Shown here: one piece after another, positions 56,683-64,000 of the stretch | Layout of the letters: each line of letters starts with the position of its first letter | Position numbering within the stretch: position 1 is the stretch's first letter | Origin: Maribacter antarcticus DSM 21422 | Lineage (GTDB): Bacteria > Bacteroidota > Bacteroidia > Flavobacteriales > Flavobacteriaceae | DNA length: 64,000 nt | Assembly (NCBI RefSeq): GCF_000621125.1 | Contig: NZ_JHZC01000006.1 | Coordinates: 186,001 to 250,000, forward strand | Direction of reading: 5' to 3' | Notes under the pieces: generated by a model | Seen by the model: only the letters and a program-made list of their open reading frames with translations | What the model was told of the DNA's origin: nothing | The model's database searches: none | Program-made: the position numbers and the translations under genes

Positions 56683-57192
56683 TTAAGCACTTAGCCAAAA
56701 CTTTTTATTTGCGTTCGCTATAATGTCTTTGTCATCTTCAAAAAGTTTTAATACCCAATTAGGTGCTTTTGTTTTTTCAGTAGCGCCAACTTCTTCCATA
56801 CTATTTGAAAGAGCAGTTGGAATACTCTTTTTCCAAACTAGTGTGCGCACAACTCCTAAAGCCTTAATTTCTTTTTCTTGTTTAAAATAATGCATATGGT
56901 AAACCCATTTATCATCCATTTCAGCAAACTCTAATATAACGTCAAATTTTGACCAAACCTTTAGAGGTTTGCGATAAATCAATTTTTGAGAACCTAATGA
57001 TGGCGCTAACTTTCTTTTAACTATAGCCCTATATAATTTAAATCTTGCGATTAATTTGCAACGAATGAAGTCCATATATACTGGGTACTTTGCAGCTGTC
57101 ATAACTCTTAATCCGTCACAGTCAAATGGCCCTACTCTTAAGGTCCTTTTTATTGTTTGATTATAATTCACTTCACTTTGAAAATCTTTCAT
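56683..57192 (-). CDS. Hot-dog-fold thioesterase-like protein
   Basis: 169 residues from ATG 57192. TLRVGPFDCDGLRVM, AAKYPVYMDFIRCKLIARF and LGSQKLIYRKPLKVWSKFDV follow the THEM6/acyl-CoA thioesterase-like family (4HBT_2 type), with KALGVVRTLVWKK as the closing strand. The family's usual N-x-x-Y/D active residues are only partly clear. Probably acts on acyl-thioesters in the cytoplasm. Single gene between two elements. Confidence 0.72.
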   Translation of the reverse strand: MKDFQSEVNYNQTIKRTLRVGPFDCDGLRVMTAAKYPVYMDFIRCKLIARFKLYRAIVKRKLAPSLGSQKLIYRKPLKVWSKFDVILEFAEMDDKWVYHMHYFKQEKEIKALGVVRTLVWKKSIPTALSNSMEEVGATEKTKAPNWVLKLFEDDKDIIANANKKFWLSA

Positions 57193-57270
57193 AATCAATA
57201 TTTTCACAATCGTAAACCAGTAATACATCATATTTTTTTAGATTAATTTTAATTTGAATAATCAAATTAT

Positions 57271-57347
57271 AGCTAATAATAGATGTATGGTTAGTGGCCC
57301 TTCTTCATATCCCATATTTGGGCCATTGATTATACATCGTGTTAGCC
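57271..57347 (+). repeat. Short intergenic palindromic element
   Basis: Two nested inverted repeats: ATGTAT (57283) with ATACAT (57332), and TGGCCC (57295) with GGGCCA (57320). Ends TATACATCGTGTTAGCC, 22 bp from the stop codon of the cyclase gene. Confidence 0.6.
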
Positions 57348-57369
57348 TCTGTATTTCCAAATTCAAGAA

Positions 57370-58464
57370 TTAGATTATGTTTATGGTGTTTAAGTCTATA
57401 TTTCTTTTCTTCCCTCTAAGCTCAATACTTCCCAAAGGGATTAGTTTATATCTACCAGTATCAGAAATAAGATTAAAAGTCTCCTTAGAAATCAAGATGT
57501 CTACGTTGTATTGATTGCATTGTTCCTGAATTCGTGCAGTGGTATTGAGTACATCTCCAGAATAGATGATATCTTTTTTGATAACACCAACTTCACCTGC
57601 CATGACAGGGCCATAATGAAGCCCTGCCTTGAATTCTGGCATAACCTTATATTTCTTTTCGTAAATAGGCCTTAAATCAACAAGTTTTTCTTGAATCTGT
57701 GAGAAACAATTAAGACAATTTGCCTTGCGTATACCCTTTTTCATCGACCAAGAGATTACAATTTCATCTCCAACATATTGGTATATCTCCCCATCATTGT
57801 TAAGAATTGTATCTGTGATATCAGAAAATAGATCATTCAATAAATTGAAGTATTTCTCATTGCCTATTTTCTCTGCAATTGAAGTTGAAGAACGCATGTC
57901 CATGAACATAAAAATTCTTTCCTCTTTTTTTGGTTGGTGGTAATTTCCTGCGAGGAATTTTAATAATACACCAGGGCCAAATTTATCATTGACTTGTAAT
58001 AGGAATAGGGTTAAAAGTGTAATAGCACCCCACAAAATAAAAGTTGTAATTAAGGTCGGATTAAGAATGAATCTCGAAGCTGTTTTTAGTGCGTCAAATG
58101 AAACTCCAGAGAATCCGTGTTCTGCTAATGCAGTTGTAAATGTGGTAACCACGTTAACTAGAACAAAGATCAAGACATAAGCCGTGAGCGTTGTGAGCAT
58201 GGCAAACTTGAAAGATCTTCTCCTGAACAATTGGCTATTTACAGAAACAAGTATGAACCCTCCAAGTACTCCGGCAATTAGCCCGACTAATATGTTTGCT
58301 AGAAAATAACTTTTAAAATTGAATAGTGATGAAGGACCGAGGGAAACTGGGGAATTGATTAATGTATAATTGAAAAAAAAGATGAATATATTTATTAAAA
58401 TGTAGCCAACTGTGATTACGGCTACTTTGTTGAGATTCATCTTTAGTTGTCGGGATAATTTCAT
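57370..58464 (-). CDS. Membrane-bound adenylate/guanylate cyclase-domain protein
   Basis: 364 residues with about four membrane helices in the first 170 residues, then a class III nucleotide cyclase domain: IFMFMDMRSSTSIAEKIG (first metal Asp), GEIYQYVGDEIVISW (second metal Asp), FKAGLHYGPVMAGEVG, and SGDVLNTTARIQEQCNQ. Probably makes cAMP or a related cyclic nucleotide. The start codon is only 9 bp from the neighbouring family B element, leaving almost no private leader. Confidence 0.87.
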   Translation of the reverse strand: MKLSRQLKMNLNKVAVITVGYILINIFIFFFNYTLINSPVSLGPSSLFNFKSYFLANILVGLIAGVLGGFILVSVNSQLFRRRSFKFAMLTTLTAYVLIFVLVNVVTTFTTALAEHGFSGVSFDALKTASRFILNPTLITTFILWGAITLLTLFLLQVNDKFGPGVLLKFLAGNYHQPKKEERIFMFMDMRSSTSIAEKIGNEKYFNLLNDLFSDITDTILNNDGEIYQYVGDEIVISWSMKKGIRKANCLNCFSQIQEKLVDLRPIYEKKYKVMPEFKAGLHYGPVMAGEVGVIKKDIIYSGDVLNTTARIQEQCNQYNVDILISKETFNLISDTGRYKLIPLGSIELRGKKRNIDLNTINII

Positions 58465-58473
58465 CTAATGTAG

Positions 58474-58596
58474 GCTAACGTGATGTGTATGGTTAGTTGC
58501 GTGGTTAAGCAACTAATTTAGCAAATAAATCACAGATAGAATATTCCGAAGGAATGTTCGTAAGTCGGTAGTACCCTAGCAATTAATTATACACGT
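58474..58596 (+). repeat. Intergenic palindromic element, family B copy 3 (interrupted by IS110)
   Basis: Starts GCTAACGTGATGTGTATGG, carries GGTTAGTTGCGTGGTTAAGCA and ends CAATTAATTATACACGT where the IS110 begins. Inner hairpin GAATATTCC-GAA-GGAATGTTC keeps pairing (one G-T pair) although its sequence differs from copies 1 and 2. Confidence 0.75.
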
Positions 58597-58628
58597 CTTA
58601 AGTTTGATTCCCTAACTTTTAGGATATA

Positions 58629-58766
58629 CATCAGAAAGAACAAAAGAGAGCATTAAGGGTATTATATACGGTGAAGCTTTAGACTTCGACAACATGGATA
58701 ATCCCCGCTCTTTTACTACTTAAACCACGTTCAGTTCTGTGAGACCTAAATCTCGTTTTCAAGTTG
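58629..58766 (+). ncRNA. Candidate bridge RNA of IS110 copy 2
   Basis: Conserves the stems and both putative guide segments of copy 1, including TATATACGGTG, the GAAG-CTTTAGA-CTTC hairpin, CGACAACA and TTCAGTTCTG. The second apical loop changes from CTTTAGA to CCTAAA while the GAGA/TCTC stem is kept. Confidence 0.55.
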
Positions 58767-58807
58767 TTGAGAGCAGAAGTAGCTGGTTCTTTCATAAATC
58801 AATACGT

Positions 58808-59783
58808 ATGAATAGATATAACGAAACTTTCGAAGTCGACATCAGTAAATATGTCTTTGATGTACATGGTAGTACCGTAGGACACGGCCAGTATAGAAAT
58901 GATGAATCTGGGTTTCGGAAGTTCCTTAAAGCGTTACCGGATACTTCATTGGTTGTTATGGAAGCTACGGGGTATTACCATTATCGTCTTGCACAGTTTC
59001 TTTACAAAAATGGGATTACGGTATCGGTTGGGAATCCCTTATCCGTAAAGCGTTTTATACAGATGAAATTGGCCAAGGTAAAGACCGACAAGAGCGATGC
59101 CAAGGCCATTTGTGAATACGCCTTAATCAATGAAGTCCCGCTTTACACAGTGCTTACCGATTTTCAGAGTGGATGTTTACAGCTATTCAGATTATTGGAT
59201 ACTTATTTAAAGAAACGAACGGCAACCAAGAACAAGAGGCATGGCGAGGAGGTGCTAGGGTTACTATCGAAATTTGTCTACCGTTCTTTAAGACGTAATC
59301 GAAAGCATTTGGACAAAGAGATAAAAGGTATTGAAGAGAAGCTTCTTTCTTTCTTTGGTAAAACAAGACCAGCAGCATCAGCTGACGGTACTAACTAGTA
59401 TTCCTAATATCGGAATCAGAACGGCTCTTTTTTTGATTGTTTGCACGGATGGTTTTAAGAAGTTCGAAACGGCATCTCAGCTATGTAGTTATGTTGGTAT
59501 TATCCCAACGATACGGGAATCTGGTAGTCGTGTTCGAGGCCGTAGTAGAATAAGTAAAGTTGGTAATAGAAAGCTGAGGAATCTACTATTCTTATGTTCA
59601 TTTAATGCCTGTAAGTATAACAAAGCCTGTAAGGAGGTATATGAGCGAATCGTAAACAAGGGCAAGAGCAAAAAGCTGGCCTTGATAGCCGTATCGAACA
59701 AACTGCTCAAACAAAGTTTTGCTATCGCAAAATCGGGTAGGCCTTACGATGAAACCTACGTTTCTGTATTGCGAGTAAAGTAG
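58808..59783 (+). pseudogene. IS110-family transposase, frameshifted
   Basis: Starts ATG 58808 (MNRYNETF). The DEDD domain is nearly complete but shows ISKYVFD where copy 1 has ISKDVFD. A 4-bp duplication in CTTTCTTTCTTT (about 59344-59358) shifts the frame; the second part is open from about 59350 to 59783 with TSIPNIGIRTALFL and ISKVGNRKLR. Confidence 0.87.
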
Positions 59784-59909
59784 TTGAAAATCATCTATAA
59801 TAAAGCTCAAAGAATCATTAAAGAGAAGCTGTGGGCCTAAAAGAATAGTGTCTTGAATTAATGAAGAAAAGAGTTGTTTTTTACCTCAGTTCTTTATGGT
59901 AGTGCGTTT

Positions 59910-60335
59910 TTAATATTCATATAAAATGATTTCGTCTAAATTTATAATGTTTAATTGAACTCGGTTTCCATCAACTTTTAAGTTTGAAATGTCAAATGTC
60001 AATTCTTTTGTAATATATGCTTCGCATAATTCTTCATTTTTTAATGATAGTCTTAAATTCCTTTGAGGTGGATTTGATTCTAAAATTTCTTCTGAATCAA
60101 TTAATTTTAATTCCCAAGTATCTCCACTACATCCTTCAGAACTAAAATTAATTTTCAAACAGTAATCGTTTATAGCTAAACTATTAATTTCTAATTGGTC
60201 ATTAGGTGCATTTGCATATTGTTGCGCACTTATTATAGTTTCAAAATCACAGTTGTTTTGTTTTCCGTTATCGTCATCATTTGAACAGCTCGAAAATGCT
60301 ATTCCGATTAATATTAAGATTAGTGTCTTTTTCAC
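59910..60335 (-). CDS. Small lipoprotein of unknown function
   Basis: 141 residues from GTG 60335, chosen because it directly begins the signal (KKTLILILIGIAFSSCSND); the next in-frame start upstream would put it inside a long leader. After the Cys comes DDDNGKQNN, then a beta-rich domain (LKINFSSEGCSGDTWELKLID). Two Cys may pair. No family recognised. Single gene between two elements. Confidence 0.6.
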   Translation of the reverse strand: MKKTLILILIGIAFSSCSNDDDNGKQNNCDFETIISAQQYANAPNDQLEINSLAINDYCLKINFSSEGCSGDTWELKLIDSEEILESNPPQRNLRLSLKNEELCEAYITKELTFDISNLKVDGNRVQLNIINLDEIILYEY

Positions 60336-60394
60336 ATTAATATAGTTTGTTTTTCTATAGATACAATAATTTCGAAATAGTTGCGTCAAATGCA

Positions 60395-60461
60395 CCACAA
60401 AGGTTAGTATATGTATTGGAAGAAGCGATAGTGAGTCTAATCTTATATGCGATGTTATACC
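60395..60461 (+). repeat. Short intergenic element
   Basis: ACCACAAAGGTTAGTATATG at the left, CTTATATGCGATGTTATACC at the right, 12 bp from the next stop codon. Arms TATATG / TATATGC are only partly complementary, so this is a weaker member. Confidence 0.45.
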
Positions 60462-60473
60462 TTCGTTTTTACA

Positions 60474-61202
60474 TCATTCTTTAGTATCGTTATAGGACTC
60501 TAAATCATCTATTAAATTATTCATTCCGTTTGCTGAACTTTCTAATGCTCCGTTTAAAAGATTACACGTATTTATAAATAATTTGGAGTAAGAAATAAAT
60601 TCTTCATCCACATTTTTGATTCTTTCTCGAATTTCTTTAGCACTTTGGTTCAAATCAATCAAATTATTTGGTAGTAGGAAATTTAATTTACAGTGAGTTC
60701 CATATTCAGTAGCCTTATCTATTATAATTTTTACACCCATTATTTTCAATCGGTATAAATTGTCGATTTGTTTCGTTAAACTATCGGGTAATTTATTTAA
60801 GAGATTTGAGTTTGAAAGACTGTTGTAAAGAGGCGAATTTTCATTTAGAAAATAAGAATCCCCACCTAGTCTTTTTAAGTGCCACTTTAGATTTACTGTA
60901 TCAATTTCGTTTTTATTTTCCCAAGAATCTATTCTGCTTTGAAATGATTTAATTATGTTTTTACTATCCTGTAAATCTGAAAGATGTTCTTTTTTTTTTC
61001 CTTTTAAATCTGAAATTAGCAAATTAATTAATTGACCCTCCAAACGCTGCACCTTTCGAGACTCATTCCAATTGTTTATCTGAAGCGCCATTAAAATCCC
61101 AATAACCACAAGAACAACCTCTCCAATCGCATAGAGAAGATACTTGCTGTATTTATTTTCAGACAACATTTTTATTCTAATTTTTCTAAAGAATTTTATC
61201 AT
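60474..61202 (-). CDS. DUF6090-family protein
   Basis: 242 residues. MIKFFRKIRIKMLSEN, KYLLYAIGEVVLVVIGILMALQINNWNE and the basic RKVQRLEG turn are the constant start of DUF6090 proteins of Flavobacteriia: a short amphipathic helix, one membrane helix and a helical periplasmic domain. Function unknown; such genes are frequent as solitary genes in accessory DNA. The start is 25 bp from the third 590-bp repeat. Confidence 0.85.
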   Translation of the reverse strand: MIKFFRKIRIKMLSENKYSKYLLYAIGEVVLVVIGILMALQINNWNESRKVQRLEGQLINLLISDLKGKKKEHLSDLQDSKNIIKSFQSRIDSWENKNEIDTVNLKWHLKRLGGDSYFLNENSPLYNSLSNSNLLNKLPDSLTKQIDNLYRLKIMGVKIIIDKATEYGTHCKLNFLLPNNLIDLNQSAKEIRERIKNVDEEFISYSKLFINTCNLLNGALESSANGMNNLIDDLESYNDTKE

Positions 61203-61227
61203 TGGTTAGCGGTTTCTGGTAATGAAA

Positions 61228-61778
61228 CACAACGCCAAAGCTATACGTAATGCGGAAGAAAAGAAGTACTTATCTTCCCTATACTACACTTAGCTAAAGT
61301 AGTTTTTTGTGTTTATTTTTTTGTTTCAAAGCCCAAATCAAACTGTTTTGGCGGACCTCCTAAAAATACGCAAACCTTTTGATATTGACCAAGCCTCGCA
61401 TTACGTATAGGTCTTGTTAGCGGTTTTATGTAACCCGAACCAAACTCTAAAAGATAATCCATTCCTGTATTTCCTGTAGATTTTACCGCTTTTAACATGC
61501 AGCAATACACCTAAGCAGACATAAAAAAAATAAGAGGTATAGAACTTTTATAAATACGGTTAAGCCACAAGACCGTCCGTATATTTATTACGCAACAGTT
61601 GCGTTGTGACGGCAAAAGGGAAAACCCCCAAAAGCTACTCTATTTTTAAAGGCTAGGCCAAACTTAAAAAGATAAACCAATGAAACTGCTAGCGTAGATT
61701 TTTTGTTGCTCTGATAAACGTTCTGCTTGCGAAAGGAGTAGGTCTTTAATAGGGTAAGCAGCAAAAAAGATAAAGCGG
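61228..61778 (+). repeat. Large interspersed repeat, family G copy 3
   Basis: 551 bp. The first part shows the clearest inverted arms of the family: CTATACGTAATGCG (61241-61254) and CGCATTACGTATAG (61397-61410), a 14-bp perfect match. The right 60 bp of copies 1 and 2 are absent, and the sequence passes straight into a coding frame. Confidence 0.8.
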
Positions 61779-62072
61779 TGTAAAGGTAAGTGTTTCAACA
61801 ATGGTACTGTCAACCCATTTAGTAGGTGACTTCTTCATATTGACTGTTGTTATAATGTATATACTCTCTTTTTCTTTCTGAATTACAGTTTGCACATTTC
61901 CTATTTGAATTTTAAGAGAATCTTTAAGCATAAACCAATTCATTTCTGAAGTTTCAGCATTAACAAAACTTTTGACAGTCGTATTATTTAATGGACTTAA
62001 AAGTCTTTCTTGGCTAAAAAACTGAAGAGAGGTTCCAAAAGTAACTGGTAAAATATAAAGTATTTTTTTCAT
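61779..62072 (-). pseudogene. Secreted protein gene truncated by the 590-bp repeat
   Basis: From ATG 62072 about 98 codons of a secreted protein are open (FVNAETSEMNWFMLKDSLKI, IYIITTVNMKKSPTKWVDSTIV), then the frame enters repeat-derived sequence (TPLYLFCCLPY) and stops at 61746. Relatives with this start pattern are expected to be over twice as long, so the 3' part was lost at the junction. Function unknown. Confidence 0.55.
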
Positions 62073-62129
62073 TTTTTTTCATCTACTAGTTGTCAAATCT
62101 AAACTTTTGTCACATTTTTTAGTATTATC

Positions 62130-62324
62130 TACAACGTTTAGTATAAGAAACGTAGTGCAGTTAGTAAGTACTTTCGGTTCGGTTTATTACTTGGCTAAGT
62201 ATAAATATGTTGCTTTTACCTTTTCTTTTATAAACGCCATATTTTATATTTAGTGGGTTTTATTAATACACAAGAACCTTTGGGTTTTGCACAACCAACC
62301 TATGTTTTTTATACAGCGTTGTAG
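62130..62324 (+). repeat. Intergenic palindromic element, family A copy 2
   Basis: Starts TACAACGTTTAGTATAAG, ends TATACAGCGTTGTAG; homologous to the element at 23435 in the same orientation. The stop codon of the next minus-strand gene (62325-62327) abuts its end. Confidence 0.75.
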
Positions 62325-63194
62325 CTAGTGTTTATTTTCCATACTTGTTATTTCTAATTTAAAATAATTTGCAAGTCTTTTATTTCCATAAGTATTTGCA
62401 ATATTATCTTCTGCCATTAATGTCAAAAAAAACTCTATCGGTCCATAGGTTTTTGAAGATGTAAAAGTTTTTAATAACCGAATGGTAAATCTTCTTATCC
62501 AATCTGGTAAGTGTGTAATTTTAATAGGTTTTCCCCAAGCTTTTAATGCCATTTCAGCTAATTCATTTTGGCTTAAAACATCAATTCCTCCAACAGATGC
62601 TTCTTTTACACCATCTATCATCATGTCTACGCAAACTTTTGCCAAATCTTCTCCATGGATTGGATTTAATTTGAATTTACCATGACCAAATAAATAGACT
62701 CTACCACCTTTTGCCATATTAAGAAAATCTTTCATATCAGAAAAGAAACCATTCGGACGTATAACACAATGATTAATTTTAGAACCTTTCAATTCGTCAA
62801 CAAATTTTTCTTTCGCTTCAAATATTTTAAGATGTCTAAGTTTATCTCCGTTTATTGCTGAAATATATTGAAATGATTTTACTTCATCTTTTAGAGATTC
62901 TTTTAATAAGTTAGAATTTCCCTGATAATCAACATCCATATAAGTCATCCCATCTTTTTGGCGAGTAATACCAATTGTGGTGAAAACCAAATCTATATTT
63001 TTGGTTATACCGTGTAAACTTTCTGGGTCAGTTATCTGTCCAATAAAGAAGTCATCAACAGAGTTAAAATTATCCTTTTGCTGTTTATTTCTGATTAACA
63101 CCCTCACCCAAAAACCTCTTTTTTTGAGTTCCTTTACTAAATACTGACCTAAATATCCAGTTGCTCCTGCTACTAAAACCTTTTGTTTGCTCAT
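62325..63194 (-). CDS. Atypical SDR / NmrA-like NAD(P)-binding protein
   Basis: 289 residues. The Rossmann start KVLVAGATGYLGQYLVKEL (G-x-x-G-x-x-G type), then TTIGITRQKDG, FQYISAINGDKL, RPNGFFSDMKDFL and PIHGEDLAKV. These are the landmarks of NmrA-like/atypical short-chain dehydrogenase proteins, which act as redox sensors or reductases. The catalytic Tyr-x-x-x-Lys is not conserved. The upstream Crp-type regulator gene is on the same strand, 54 bp away. Confidence 0.82.
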   Translation of the reverse strand: MSKQKVLVAGATGYLGQYLVKELKKRGFWVRVLIRNKQQKDNFNSVDDFFIGQITDPESLHGITKNIDLVFTTIGITRQKDGMTYMDVDYQGNSNLLKESLKDEVKSFQYISAINGDKLRHLKIFEAKEKFVDELKGSKINHCVIRPNGFFSDMKDFLNMAKGGRVYLFGHGKFKLNPIHGEDLAKVCVDMMIDGVKEASVGGIDVLSQNELAEMALKAWGKPIKITHLPDWIRRFTIRLLKTFTSSKTYGPIEFFLTLMAEDNIANTYGNKRLANYFKLEITSMENKH

Positions 63195-63248
63195 ATTTTA
63201 TTTTATTACAAAGCTAGGTATGAGTTCACAACATCTCCTTGACGTTCG

Positions 63249-63830
63249 TCAAGAACAACTTTTTTTATACACACGCCTTTTTATTCTACTTAATGTTTCG
63301 GGTGATACTCCTAAAAATGATGCAATGTACTGTTGCGGAACACGTTGAAATAATTCTCCTTGAGTATTTAGTAAATCGGTATAGCGTTCTTCTGCAGATT
63401 TAGTTACAAATGATGCAATTACCTTTTGACAGGTGATTAATTCATTTTCAGTCGCAATTCTGGCAATTATTTCAAGCTTTGGTGCTTTACTTAATAATTC
63501 TTCAGATTTCTTTTTTGTGAAAACAAATATTTCGGTTTGTTCAATTACCTGATAATTTTCAATTGCAGGTATATTATAGGTGTAACTTTCACCTGCACAA
63601 ATGAACTGACCTTCTGTATAAAAAAAAGCAGTCTTATCATTACCCTCTACATTATAAAAAAGCCTAACGCATCCTTTTTCTACAAAATAGATTTCATTAG
63701 ATATTTTACCTTCGGTAAAAATTACATCATTCTTCTTATAAGTTCTCTTCTCTACCGCATTTTGGAGCAATAACAATTCACTCTCATTCAATGAGATATA
63801 AGTATTTATGCTTTCGATTAATTTATCCAT
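63249..63830 (-). CDS. Crp/Fnr-family transcriptional regulator
   Basis: 193 residues: cyclic-nucleotide-binding fold (VIFTEGKISNEIYFVEKGCVRLFY, GQFICAGESYTY) and a short C-terminal HTH (VPQQYIASFLGVSPETLSRIKRRV). Distinct from the regulator at 51351 but the same class. Probably controls the SDR gene downstream. Confidence 0.88.
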   Translation of the reverse strand: MDKLIESINTYISLNESELLLLQNAVEKRTYKKNDVIFTEGKISNEIYFVEKGCVRLFYNVEGNDKTAFFYTEGQFICAGESYTYNIPAIENYQVIEQTEIFVFTKKKSEELLSKAPKLEIIARIATENELITCQKVIASFVTKSAEERYTDLLNTQGELFQRVPQQYIASFLGVSPETLSRIKRRVYKKSCS

Positions 63831-63868
63831 TATTTTTATGTTTTCAAAACACTTTTTTTACATTAGTT

Positions 63869-64000
63869 ACAACGACCAAGCTATGCTTAGTATGGAAGCT
63901 GTGAAGCAATTCCCATTCCGCCATAACGCTAAGCGAAATCTTTTGGTTTTATTTTATTTTTTCTTGTCCAAAGCGAAATCCTAAAGATTTCACGACCACA
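63869..64000 (+). repeat. Intergenic palindromic element, family C copy 2 (cut by window end)
   Basis: Starts TACAACGACCAAGCTATGC and shares CGCTAAGCGAAATCTTTTGG with the element at 11078. The inverted arms GAAATCTTT (63935) and AAAGATTTC (63983) are present; the right terminus lies outside the window. Confidence 0.65.

Larger units (their letters stand above)
58597..59894 (+). mobile_element. IS110-family element, copy 2 (inactive)
   Basis: 1298 bp with the same ends as copy 1 and the same insertion context (after ATACACGT of a family B element). The 5' non-coding region is almost identical to that of copy 1. The transposase is frameshifted. It sits 15 bp from the stop codon of the lipoprotein gene at 59910. 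Confidence 0.88.

Noticed and set aside
19857..64000. A classical integron with canonical attC sites
   Set aside because: No IntI-like gene is visible, the right ends do not strictly match the 7-bp attC core, and multi-gene operons occur inside. Only the weaker statement of a cassette-like organisation is kept.
1..64000. CRISPR arrays
   Set aside because: No regularly spaced identical direct repeats with unique spacers were seen; the only short tandem array (7693-7736) has no spacers.

Overview
The window is chromosomal DNA of a marine-type Flavobacteriaceae (Bacteroidota). The evidence is a SusC/SusD pair, many lipoproteins with short Cys-containing signal peptides, LytTR regulators, DUF6090 and DUF4184 proteins, and an AT-rich intergenic style. 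Positions 1-4570 are visibly richer in G+C than the rest and end at a strong terminator. From about 4.9 kb on, the DNA is AT-rich accessory material full of degraded insertion sequences and broken genes.

Layout. 1-4.6 kb: SusC (partial), SusD and an alkaline-phosphatase-superfamily hydrolase in one operon. 4.9-7.8 kb: IS1595 transposase relic, secreted HExxH metallopeptidase-like protein, phospholipase D/cardiolipin synthase relic, and a decayed tRNA-Met 3' half next to tandem 12-mers. 8-20 kb: serine hydrolase with an AraC regulator, an ABC exporter with an M1-peptidase-fused permease, an exported ankyrin-metallophosphatase, and a LytS/LytR-type two-component pair. 20-26.9 kb: a nonsense-interrupted small membrane protein, an IS110 element, an amidohydrolase, an IS3 element next to a truncated M13 peptidase gene, and an IS1182 relic. 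27-38.5 kb: hydrolase, outer-membrane-type protein, lipocalin-like/DUF418 genes, a complete RND efflux operon and a LytTR regulator. 38.6-64 kb: two more IS110 copies, amidohydrolase, two serine-hydrolase pseudogenes, an FbpABC-type Fe(III) transporter, an exported HIT protein, cupin/SMP-30/Crp genes, a polysaccharide gene graveyard (GDP-mannose-3,5-epimerase-like and a glycosyltransferase-like gene), and single DUF genes.

The most interesting signal is architectural. From 21.9 kb to the end every gene except those inside IS110 copies is on the minus strand. Single genes or very short operons lie between palindromic intergenic elements of about 70-215 bp (one family about 590 bp). The elements begin near CAACG/CTAACG and end near CGTTG/GTTACC/GTTAGC. 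Element families occur two or three times, always in one orientation. A left end usually lies 9-40 bp from a start codon and a right end 0-22 bp from the next stop codon, so the layout resembles integron cassettes with attC-like sites, although no integrase is visible and the ends do not match the canonical attC core. All three IS110 copies, in the same orientation, sit near the right terminus of such a boundary. Their conserved 5' non-coding segment folds on paper into two loops resembling a bridge RNA: one carries an 8-nt exact copy of the IS right end, the other partly matches the intergenic-element terminus.

All calls come from reading the sequence and supplied translations. No database search or folding program was run.
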